Positions 48,290 to 58,080 of a stretch of DNA of 64,000 bases are shown piece after piece (positions within the stretch are counted from its first letter, which is position 1; each line of letters begins with the position of its first letter). The notes below the pieces were generated by a model. The model had not been told where the DNA came from. It ran no database searches and was given only the letters and a program-made list of their open reading frames with translations. The stretch is from contig MNCI01020752.1 in NCBI GenBank assembly GCA_015680685.1, forward strand, positions 71,711 to 135,710, written 5' to 3'. Position numbers and translations under genes: made by a program. Source of the stretch: Gnetum montanum (taxonomy: Eukaryota; Streptophyta; Gnetopsida; Gnetales; Gnetaceae).

Positions 48290-49250
48290 AAGGATCACTC
48301 ATATCTAATTCTATTCCTCATAATCCTTAGCAATTCTATATGCTTCATCAATAGTTTGAGGATTATGGGCTCATGTTTAAGGATGTAATTGGGCATGTAA
48401 TCCTGCAATGAATTTTGAAGCTAATTCTCCCTCATCTCGGTGACCTACATATTGAGAAAGATCACAAAATTATTTGTAGTAATAATATATGGATTTTTTT
48501 TCCAACATTAAGGAATCAAATCTCATTTTACGCTCTTTGAGAAAAAAATTGGGAATAATTTTTTTTTCAAAATATCAACAAAAATTAAGCTAATTGTAAT
48601 CAAACCTTGAGATCTCAGCCCATTTCACCATGTTATTACAAGTCCTCTTAAATACAAGGAAATAAATTCTAGACATTCATGGCTTGAAAAATTCAACATA
48701 CCAAAGTAATTTTTCATTGTATAAAGTCAATCCTTTTCCTTAGCACTAGATCCAAGGGCTCCATCATAATGATCTAATTTTACTTTCTTAGCATGTAGTT
48801 GTGTCAATGATTCTCTAGATGGATTAAGCAAGTTCCCATATCCTTCACTCTTCATTTTAGTTCTATAGTCTACAAGGTGGATTTCAGTATCTTGTCCATT
48901 AACAAGTGGAGGTTGTGTTTATTGTGGATTCCTAATGGAAGGTTGATTTTGATGTTGTTCTCTAGGTAGACTATGGGTAGGATTGGAAGGTTGAATAAGA
49001 TGGTTGGTTAATTGCTTGATGGAGTTGGAAAAGGATTCCATATTTCCTTGTACTTTAGACCATTTATCCTCTGAAGTTTGGGACAATTTCTTAATTTCTT
49101 CAAACATATATTGCATCTCTATCCTGAACCCTTGGTTTGATTGTCAAAGTTCTTCTTGAAAATCCTTGATCTCATTAATTTTTTTTTAAGGGCATTCATT
49201 CGATCATTGACTTAGGCTTCCATTTCTCTCTAATTTATTCCTTAAGTTTA
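48290..49250 (-). pseudogene. gag of element G
   Basis: The minus-strand frame includes the open block 48919-49116 ('MFEEIKKLSQTSEDKWSKV...', Gln/Asn/Pro-rich tail). It continues with 'KVKLDHYDGALGSS' (about 48800), corresponding to the 'KLDFPRFDG' motif of chromovirus Gag. The capsid part runs to about 48300. It is broken by several stops. No clear zinc knuckle is seen ('MFLF' region near 48210). Confidence 0.6.
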
Positions 49251-49561
49251 GGACATTGGCAAGTTGAAGAAATCAGGCATGTTTAAGAATCCTTAGCCTC
49301 TATGGCCCTTTTATGGGATTCAAAATTGTTTAGTTAGTTGTGGAAGAAGTTGAAATTGTTATGGATTTCTCACTGAATCCTAATTATTTTTGGGACCTAA
49401 ATCAAAAAATTAAAAGTTAATTTTTTGTAATCCAAAAGCTAAATTGACCATTCCATTCAGTCTAGAAGGTTCAAATCTATTGGAATCAATTTTTTTGGTT
49501 GAAAATAGATTCCAGATTCAACAGTTATAGCCATTTTAAGTTTTCTTAATTTTTACATTTT

Positions 49562-49616
49562 CCGAGACTTCCCAAGAGGTCACCCATCCTAGTTTTACTC
49601 CAAGGTGTGCACATTT
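49562..49616 (-). repeat. 5S rRNA-like fragment (Cassandra-type)
   Basis: The minus strand contains 'ACTAGGATGGGTGACCTC', then TTGGGAAGTCTCG, matching the 3' half of plant 5S rRNA around internal promoter box C (GGATGGGTGACCTCCCGGGAAG), with CC changed to TT. A degenerate box A/intermediate part ('TAAATGTGCACACCTTGGAGTA') precedes it. Downstream is 'ATGGCTATAACTGTTGAATC'. Cassandra TRIM retrotransposons carry such 5S domains in their LTRs. A full TRIM is not delimited. It is not a functional 5S gene. Confidence 0.65.
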
Positions 49617-49760
49617 AGTGATAAAATTTTTATTTATATTAATACCATAATGCCAATTTACATTTTTGTAAATAATTGAGTACATATTTCCTCTTAAACT
49701 AACACTAATAGTGCAAATATATATTTTTGTAACTTTCATCAGTTGAAAAAAATTTCAAAA

Positions 49761-49780
49761 TTCCTGGCAATTGTCAGGAA
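49761..49780. repeat. 20-bp imperfect palindrome
   Basis: TTCCTGGCAATTGTCAGGAA differs from its own complement at only one symmetric pair (G/T). It lies between the 5S-like fragment and the minisatellite. Confidence 0.6.
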
Positions 49781-49844
49781 AAATTTAATTTTTTTGTCAA
49801 TTGATGGATGATCGATTAAAGGTTTGCATGGTGGCCAAAAGTCG

Positions 49845-49998
49845 ATAATGGGTTACACGAGAGGCAGTGATAGATGACACAGGAGGTGATGATGTGCAGC
49901 ATGGGAGGTAGTAATAGGCAACATAAGAGGTGGTAATGGGTGGTACGAAAGGTGGTGATGGGTGGTGCAGGAGGTAGTGATGGGTGGTGCATGTAGGC
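49845..49998 (+). repeat. 22-bp minisatellite, 7 units
   Basis: Seven consecutive 22-base units starting at 49845, 49867, 49889, 49911, 49933, 49955 and 49977. The consensus starts GTGATGGGTGGTGC and ends AGGAGGTA. The last units are most alike and the first most diverged. The His/Pro/Thr-rich open frames on the minus strand here are a by-product of the repeat. Confidence 0.85.
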
Positions 49999-50099
49999 AT
50001 GTAGTGGTGGTGGTGAAAAAAATTGCAGTGATAGAGGGAAGAATAGCAATGATGCGATTTTTATCTAGCCTTTAGGGCCAAATTTCTGTTTAGTCGTCA

Positions 50100-50360
50100 C
50101 TCCCTCCATAGCTGGCTGCAGCTGACTGTAGCTTGGCCAAAGCCTTACCATGGTTGGTCATGGTTGGCTATAGGCCTGGTTGTAGCCTAGCTGTAGGCCA
50201 AAATTTTTTTTAATTTAATTTTATTTTTAGTATTTTTTAATTAAATTTATTATATATATATTTATCTTTATATACATATATATAAATATTTTGAACTTGG
50301 TAATTAGGGCTTGGGTTCAAACTCAATACCTCCAATTTGATTATATATATATATATATAT
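50100..50360. other. Short-motif and TA-repeat stretch
   Basis: Imperfect copies of (T)GGCTGTAG and TGGTTGG between 50110 and 50195, then TA runs at 50252-50287 and 50343-50361. No coding signal. Confidence 0.5.
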
Positions 50361-51795
50361 ATTATCATTAACTGCATGTAAACTAAGAATGATCATATCT
50401 TGCAAACCGTAAGTCAAATTTTGATGAAATTGGTACCATTGGAATTTTCTCAAATAGAACTTCATGTTAAACTATAGATAAATTTTCTTTAGTGTACCTA
50501 AAAATCATAAATTCAAAAAAATTGAACATTAGCTTTTTATACAAAAAGTAAACGTTAGTTCTCTTTTATAAAAAAAAGTATACGTTAACTTTTATTAAAT
50601 ATTTTGTTATCTTAAGTTATACTTTCTCTTTTCTTTTACTAAGATTTCTATTATTACATTATAAATATAAGAAGTAAGTTGATTTACTCATCACAACCAA
50701 CTAAAAATTATCTACAGAGAAGCTTGAAAATTTACTATTATAAATAATTCATGGCTTCCAAATGTCGAACTTCACCTCAGGCCTATTTAGGTGGCCACTC
50801 TTTATTGCCTAATAATATTTTTTTACACCAAAATAATGTTCTTACTGCTTCCGATCAGATTCATAGCTTACTTTGGAAGGACGGTTTTTAGTTTCTCGCT
50901 ACTTCTGTATTAGCTGATTTACTAGTTTTCCTAATTTTAAAACTTTTCTTTTGTAAAGGTGTTCTTGCAGAGTGGTTTAAGTAGTATGATAATAAGAAAA
51001 TTATTGTTTTTCAATTATTTTTTGAAGTGGCAACAATTTTTTCTCTTGATATCAAAGTAGTCTTAAGTTTTCAACCAAGAGAGAATTCGTTGATCCCTAC
51101 AACTCATTCTCCACAATTTAATTTTTTCTGTAAGACAGAATTATCCAATTATGTTGCTAATTTTGTCATTCAAAAAAACCAATTTTTTCATAAATATTTC
51201 ATTAATTATGCTTATTTTAACTTATGTTTATTTATCAGTAGTAAGGTTCTATGGTATAGACAACAATCCAATGTTAATTCTTATTTTATTTTCATACTTC
51301 ATGGTGCCATAATCAGTAGGGTTTATGATTGGTTGATATGTTGTTTCTCTACTTTTTATACTGCTATGACTGAAATGTTTATTGCCCACCAACATCCTTT
51401 AAAATCCTATACTCTATATTGTATACCTTTGATCATGTGTATGATCTTAAGTTATGATTATCCCAAAAAAAATTTTTACTTGTTATAATCCTTCATTGTG
51501 CCTTGAATTTCTTAAAGATGATAGGGTTATAAGGAGTAAGATTATGGATGCCCAAAAAGGTCAACTAGCTTTATAGCAAGTTCAGAGTCAAGAGAAAATT
51601 AGTGAATTACTTTCATATTTTTTTTATTTCCTTATTTGTTAATGATGTTTTTATTTTATGTATTTGATAGTGCAATCTAGGCTGCAGAATGCATTAATGC
51701 AGAGTGCTGAACCTGCACAGGTTGAAGAAATTTAAAGTACTTCAACCTTTGGTATGGTTTAATCGCAAGAAAAGGTCACAGATTCTACTCCCAAG

Positions 51796-51889
51796 GTATA
51801 TATTTAAATATAATTTATTAAGTTAAAATTTTTATCTATATTTTTTATATTTTCTTTTATTTTATTTTATTGATAAATTTCTTTGGTAG
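51796..51889 (+). other. Intron (exon 2 / exon 3) of the gene relic
   Basis: CCCAAG|GTATATATTT ... CTTTGGTAG|AGGCAATG; 94 bp, strongly T-rich before the acceptor. Confidence 0.55.
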
Positions 51890-52018
51890 AGGCAATGTCC
51901 TAGGCAAATTTCTAGTAGTCTAGTAGTTATAAGACAATCAACCCAACAACAAGCTCAACAATAATCCCAACCAACTCCTCGACAAGGTTCAAGACATGAT
52001 AAGGGGAAGCAACCAAAA

Positions 52019-52102
52019 GTACATCTTAATTAAAGGTTTGAATACTTTGTTCTTTTCCATGTATAATGTTAATAATAATTTAACATTTTTTTTATGTTGT
52101 AG
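52019..52102 (+). other. Intron (exon 3 / exon 4) of the gene relic
   Basis: CCAAAA|GTACATCTTA ... TTTATGTTGTAG|AGGCCT; 84 bp. Confidence 0.5.
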
Positions 52103-52636
52103 AGGCCTATAGAGTGAATATTTTACCTAAGAGATGAATAGAGGTGATGTAGGTGTTATTTTTGCATAGAGTCCTATTCCACGACCACCTAGATCATCAC
52201 TCATACCTTCTTTTCCTTTGACACCTGGAAGAGGTTCCCTTCCATAGGTAGCACCAATAATAATTTTTGAATCTATACCAGCAATTTCTTCTTTCTCTAT
52301 CTTTGGTTCTTCTTATTCTATGGGAAAGATAGTGGTGGCTGCTAAAGAAGAACTTGTGCTTGTTTGACGTATTAATCAATGAATATCTGACAAAAAACAA
52401 TATTCTATTTGTGAAGATGTCTATTATTTATGAGAGCCAAAATCATGCAATTTCAAGGTAGATTATGATTTAGTACAAGCTGGACTTCCATCATCTTGGC
52501 ATCCAATTCTTGAGGATGCTCCAAATTTTGTAAACATCTAAAGCAACTCTTAGAAGAGTTGGAAAGTGCAACATATTATGCTCACCATCTAGATACTTGT
52601 GCATATTTCCTTCAAATTGATAATGATCGATTTCAA

Positions 52637-52741
52637 GTAATATATATATATATATATATATGTATAATATTTTTTTCTCTTTTTTCTCCTTTTGGTTTGT
52701 TGATTTGTTCATAACTCATAATTTAAATTTTATTTCTACAG
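52637..52741 (+). other. Intron (exon 4 / exon 5) of the gene relic
   Basis: TTTCAA|GTAATATATA ... TTTATTTCTACAG|AGAAAG; 105 bp with an internal TA repeat. Both flanking codons are whole (phase 0). Confidence 0.6.
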
Positions 52742-53170
52742 AGAAAGAAAAAGGAATGGCAAAGAAACATAGATGATCGATCAATACAGATCAAAATGTT
52801 GAAGACTAAACTTCAAAGAAAAGAGGAATCAATAACTATAGCAAGACGTTCAACAAAATATATCAAACAGTTATGTTATAGACTAGCTGGATGTAAAATA
52901 GTGCTCAGTAAAGTAGATGCTACTACTAAAGAGAGATAATCCCAATTGAAGATAGTTATAGATCTTCTTGAATCATTTGGTCGTAACAAATAATTACAGT
53001 TTCCCTTTTCTTTATTTTTCCATTCTACTTTTTTTTACGATGTACTTCAATTTGATAATAAAATAAAATAATATTTTACTCCATGTTGTTATTTTTCTTA
53101 GATGTACATGTATTCTATAATAATAATAAAATAATATTTTTCTTCCACTTTTGTTCCTAAATTGATGTTT

Positions 53171-53182
53171 TCTTTGATACTG
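53171..53182 (-). other. Primer binding site (tRNA-iMet type) of element G
   Basis: The minus strand reads CAGTATCAAAGA just inside the 5' LTR, matching TGGTATCAGAGC at 8 of 12 positions. Confidence 0.5.
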
Positions 53183-53184
53183 AA

Positions 53185-53690
53185 TGTGACATCCTATTCT
53201 CGAATGTCATAAAAATATGAATGTCTAATTTATTATATTCATCATGGATAACATATCAAAAATATTATAAACACTTAAATAATGAATTAATTAACAAATA
53301 AATAATAGATACTAAAGAATTAAGCAAGGAAAAAATGAAAAAATTATATTAATGGAAGAGAGTACCATAATGCCTTTTTTGGGTTGTCTTCCTATGCCAC
53401 TTAAGCCGTGGAGGCAATCCAACACTGCCACCATGATTAGGCTATCTTGCCAAAGGGGTGATTAGTCCATTTTTGTCCCACTTTACCTAGCTTCCATTAC
53501 TCACCTCTCAAGGCTCCACAACTCCATGTCGACATGATCTCTAACCCTAGCCTTAAATGGTATAGGTCAAACCCTTTCCCAAGGGATACATGAATAGTCA
53601 TAACTCCTCATAATGAGGTGTCCCTTCATCAAAAGGTTAATTACATTGTTTACAATTGTTTCCACCCTTAATAAGGGATAGGGCATTATA
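53185..53690 (-). repeat. 5' LTR of element G
   Basis: 506 bp, pairing with 44054-44558 along the full length, including the 'GGTTGTCTTCCTATGCCACT' block. The outer end is TATAATG where the 3' LTR has TGTAACA. Confidence 0.9.
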
Positions 53691-53695
53691 GTAAG

Positions 53696-54500
53696 TGCCT
53701 TCCACCTATGGCCATTCTATTTACTATAAATAGTAATAGAGACCTACCTTCCATGTTGGAGATAGGTCTTTAATGCTAAGCATTCTGCCATCCTTGCTAA
53801 AGTGATTGGTCAACATTGAAGTGCATGGATTATTGAAATCTAGCTTTTGTGGCTTCAACATCGAGGGCATGCAATTTCCACACTAGGGGGACGTTTCCAA
53901 ACTAAGGGGAAATCCCTCCACTCCATGCTGGGAGTAGATGAGATTTATCATCCTACAAGTGTTTCCAACATAGAAAAATGTATACCCTCCATAAAACCCA
54001 TCAAATTCCCATTTTTGGCATTCCAAAAGGCAATTTTGACACCCCCCAAGCCAAAATATAGACACTAGATGACTTTTTTCACTTGGGAAATGAGGCTTTG
54101 ACTACTTATGAGGTATTTTTCAGCCTCAAAAGTATAGAATATGTGAGATTGCTCCTCATGGATTACAATCTTCACATTTACAATGATGTTTGACCTTAGG
54201 TTTCATGGGGTGAAAGCTACATAATGAAAATTAGCTATAACATACAAAATTTTGTGGTGTTTCAATGGTTTTTTTGTTGATGTCTAGAGGATTAACCCAA
54301 GAGGCACCAACAAAGAATACAAAACATCACTACATATTATGATCTCATAATGCATATAGGCCACATGAGATGATAAAACCAAGTTATCCAGGTCACTAAT
54401 ATCATTAGTTTAAGGTTATGGTAGGTCATGGTATTAGTTTAAGGCCCCAACAGACTATGTTGCCAGTTTAAGATCATAGCAGACTATTGAAAGGAAACTC
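53696..54500. other. Repeat-derived stretch right of element G
   Basis: 53700-54060 holds degenerate copies of the satellite phrase (TTCCATGTTGG, TTCCACACTAGG, CTCCATGCTGGG). 54404-54490 has three tandem units of about 29 bp starting (T)TAGTTTAAGG. No gene. Confidence 0.5.
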
Positions 54501-54639
54501 ACTTGTTAATGATTATTAGCTACATGTAGTATGGCTTTAGTTAGGAATGACTAACTAGATTGGCTAGCCGATTCTCATTCATGTTAACTATCTCAAATGC
54601 TGCATTACCATAGGCTCTGGTGACAAGGATAGTTGGCTA

Positions 54640-57300
54640 AGAATTTATCCACATGCTCATGAATGACTTTGAAGACCATGTCATCCTCTTTGATCTTACA
54701 CATGGTCAAGTTACGTTGATGTTGCCACTTCTACCTCTATTGATAGTGTTCAATGTGAGCAAGTGCTTGCATTCATTTATCTTCCACCAAGTCCAAGGCT
54801 GCTTTCTGTAACTCCTTATTCTACTCATCATTGATGAAGTTAGTCAAGACTACTTGGAGCAATAGCACCTACAATTCAAGAGGTAAAATAGCTTTAGAAC
54901 CATTAATCAAGCTATAAGGGGTCATACCAGTTACCATGTGATAGGTTTTTTTGAATGCCCGTAGTTTATGGATAAGCAACTCATGCCATTTGTGCTTGCT
55001 ATTGTTAAGCATCTTCTTGAGAAAGTTGATTATGGCCTTATTTCTTACTTCCACTTATCCATTGGCTTAAAGGTAATATGGCAGTGAGAAAGAATGCTTA
55101 ATGCCTAGGTCATGATAGAAATCTTTTGTTTCCTAGCTACTAAAATTGTGATTGATTTTCTACAACTATGGTTATGGATATGTCAAAACAAGCTACAATA
55201 TTATCTAGGATGAATTTGCAAACTTGCTCAAATGTATTCTTCCTTAGGAGAATAGCCTCAACCCACTTTGTAAAGTATTTGGTTGTAGTAATGATGAAGC
55301 TATGTCTTGCAAAAGACTTATGTGTTATAGGTCCAATGATATCCAACCCCTATCATTGAAATGGCCATGTTATTTAAGCAATATGCAACTTGGTGGTACA
55401 TGTATAAGGCTGATATATAATTGGCATGTTTCATAGCACTTAGCCTTCTATAAGCAGTCATTTTTCAAATGGAACCAATAGTAGCATAACTATCTAATCT
55501 TAGCAACCATAACTCTTAGTCCTATATGTTCTCCACAAATACCCTCATGAACCTCATATAGGACTATTCTAGCTTCCATTTTACCTAAGGACTTTAGGAG
55601 TATGCCATCATAGGATCGTCGACATAATGTGTTATCACCTTCGATGACATACTACTTTAATTACTTGTGTACAACATCCTTCTAGGAAAGAGTTAGGCCT
55701 TGTGAGGATTCACCATGCATAAGATAAAATTTGATATTATCATATCACTCCTTGAAAGGAGTAGTATGAATGATGGCCATAAAGGTATCCTTAGTGTTCT
55801 ATTTGATGGGAATAGAACGATCAATGAATAAGATGGATAACTTACGAAACACATGTGGCATCACACTGAGGGATAACATTGCAATTGCATCAACTATGAA
55901 ATTCTTGTTTCAGGGTATGTGTTGGATATCAATGCTTGCAAATTATTATAACAATTAATTTCCTAAGTCATAGTATGATTGCAAGTATTTGGCTTTACAT
56001 GCATAGACTTCAGTCACTTGGTTGACGACAAGTTGTGAACCACCTTTGATCATTAAGTGTCTAATTCCTAAGTTATGGGCTACCATTATTCCTTTGATCA
56101 AACCCTCACACTTCACTCTATTTTTTGTGCATGAAATCTCAAAACAATAGGTTAAGGGTTGGATTTCACTAGATGGCATTATTATGATGGAAACGACACT
56201 AGTCCCATGGGTGATCGAAGATCCATCAAAGTGCATGATTTCCTCCTAACCCTTGGGCAGTTGGATAATAGTGTTAGTATATTCATTAGGGAACTTAAGA
56301 TCTATGGTTTCGTATCATTATTAAGTGAAAATATGAGCTATATGGCTATAGCTTGACCTATCATTGAGTATTGAGAGATGTAAAGAAGGTCAAACTCCAT
56401 GGTTACGGCTTTCCATCAGGCTATACGGCTACTTTCAAAAATGCTGGTCATTATGGCTATGATCATGTTATCCTTGCAAATGATGTTGAGTTGGCTTCTG
56501 AAGAGGTAATGTCTTCATTTCTTCAAGGCAAAGACTAGTGCTAGACAATACTTCTCCACTTTAGTTTATTAGGTCTCGTGGGCAACTAATGCATGGCTAA
56601 GGTAGTATACAAGAATTTTTTCCATCATCATGTTTTTGATAAAGTATAGGGACAATGGGTGTGTTAAATATGGCAAGGTAGATATGAAATGGTTTACCCT
56701 ATTGTAGAGGATAGACTGTTGACAATTGTATCAACTCTTGGTTAAGGTTTTCAAAAGCCTCTTGGCATTGAGCCATCCACTCATAGTGAGCCCCTTTCTT
56801 AAGCAAGTGTTGCATGATTTGTAACTTATTTATAAGCCTACATATAAACCTATGAATAAAATATAATCTATTTTGTAATCATTGAAGATTATTAAGGTTG
56901 GTAGGTGCTGCCAATTTAGATATGGCCTTAACCTTATCATGATCGACACCTATCCCTACTTCAGATACTACAAAGACAAGCATCTTACTAGTCTTGACAT
57001 CGAAGATGCATTTCTTAGGATTGAGCCTAAGCTCATACTTGAAGCACTATTTGAGCACAAGATCTAAGTCATTAGCATGATAATTAGTCATTTTGTACAT
57101 AATATTTATGTCATCTATGTAATCATTAAGCAAACCTAGCATGTAATCACTAAGAAACTTTGTTCAAGGGTTTTCTCCTCACCATTGTTTGTTGTGACTA
57201 GAACCTCAACTAAAAAGTATTTGCTTATTTCACTTGCCTTTAAGTCAAGGTCCTTGACTAGGTTTTAGGCCATTCTAGAGGTTTTTCTATTAAGGCTATG
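54640..57300 (-). pseudogene. Tat/Ogre-type Ty3/gypsy pol relic
   Basis: Minus-strand order. RT with catalytic box YIDD (57110-57121, intact) and 'RLNPKKCIFDV' (about 57030); RNase H ('KGAHYEWMAQCQEAFENLNQE' type, about 56800-56730); a second, archaeal-type RNase H in the open block 55955-56236 ('MHFDGSS...', 'KCEGLIKGIMVAHNLGIRHL', 'GGSQLVVNQV'); then integrase at 55140-55346 ('MDIIGPITHKSF', 'KYFTKWVEA') and 54869-55054 ('MTPYSLINGSKAILPLEL'). The extra RNase H before integrase is the hallmark of the Tat lineage. The N-terminal half of RT, protease and gag are missing. Stops are common. Confidence 0.8.
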
Positions 57301-57439
57301 TGATCTACAAGACTCTTAGGCTCAAGATTTAGGTAATTAGGGTCAATACACCATTCAACATCACCATGAGATCCATGTAGACGTAAAGGTAAACTGATTT
57401 GCTCCTAGGTACACACACTTTGATCCTACATGTTAACCC

Positions 57440-58080
57440 AAAGAAAATTAAGTGGAACTTGGGTAAAAATGAATAAAAAATGATAAAATGCAATAAAATA
57501 ATGCAAACACATGCTATTCTAATTCAAACAAGGTCATCTGAGGCTATAAGTAGGATGACAACAAGTGAACAAAGTGCAATAAGGGTCAAATAAAAGTCAA
57601 ACCAAGGTTAAAAAAGTAAAGTACACTAAATAAGGCTACAAATGGTCAACAAAGGTTATAATGTTTCCAATTTTAGGCCATAGAGGACCATGATGAAAAT
57701 TTAAGGCCATAGCAGGCCATGGTCACGTGGTGTCAAATGGTCATCTAAGAAGGTCAAATCCCACTATTTGATACAAATCAAAGGCTAACAGAAGATAAGT
57801 AAGGCTATAATAAGGTAAATAAAGAACATATAAGGCTATATAAAGGCTATAAGAAGGTTAACAAGGTTGAAAATGTAAAACTAGACTGAACACAAGTCAA
57901 AGCACCATGTAATAATGCAAAAGAAAATCAAATAAAACAAGCTACAAATGATGAAATTTGGCTAACATGGGTTAAAAAGGGTTAGGTTTTGCTAGTTTTA
58001 GGCCTTAACAGGCCATGTTTTTGAGGCTACAAAGATATTAAGTGAGTTCAAGCATTAGTCAGGGCTATTTCTGCACTATT
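57440..58080. other. Short-period repeat stretch
   Basis: Rich in 'AAGGCTATAA' and 'AAGGTCAA' words. 57665-57725 has two units of the ~29-bp TTTAAGGCCATAGCAGGCCATG repeat, also seen at 57993 and at 54404-54490 on the other side of the pol relic. No gene. Confidence 0.5.

Larger units (their letters stand above)
50751..52993 (+). pseudogene. Intron-containing gene relic of unknown family, antisense inside element G
   Basis: Exon 1 (ATG 50751 to about 51620): one frame stays open to 51488 (246 codons) with only two TAG stops (50889, 50982), then shifts by one base at an A8-9 run near 51463-51472 and continues 'CLEFLKDDRVIRSKIMDAQK'. Exon 2 (51671-51795), exon 3 (51890-52018, Gln-rich), exon 4 (52103-52636) and exon 5 (52742-52993, charged coiled coil ending TAA) are separated by GT...AG introns of 94, 84 and 105 bp. 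The first intron's donor is unclear. Exons 3, 4 and 5 join in phase 0. Exon 4 has Pro/Ser-rich 'SPIPRPPRSSLIPSF' and 'AGLPSSWHPILEDAP'. No family recognised. It may be a captured host or transposon gene. Confidence 0.5.
44054..53690 (-). mobile_element. Chromodomain Ty3/gypsy retrotransposon G (chromovirus)
   Basis: Complete element with a perfect target duplication GTAAG (44049-44053 and 53691-53695). Minus-strand order: 5' LTR, iMet-type primer site (53171-53182), an unusually long leader (53170 to about 49300), gag, protease, RT, RNase H, integrase, chromodomain, polypurine tract and 3' LTR. Several long open blocks survive, more than in any other element here. The leader is inflated to about 3.9 kb by an antisense gene relic, a minisatellite and a 5S-like fragment. 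The outer terminus of the 5' LTR is TA instead of TG. Confidence 0.92.

Noticed and set aside
49562-49616. Functional 5S rRNA gene
   Set aside because: Only the 3' half is recognisable, with several changes in box A and box C.
49797-50049. His/Pro/Thr-rich minus-strand ORFs
   Set aside because: Produced by the 22-bp minisatellite; both overlapping frames are simple repeats.
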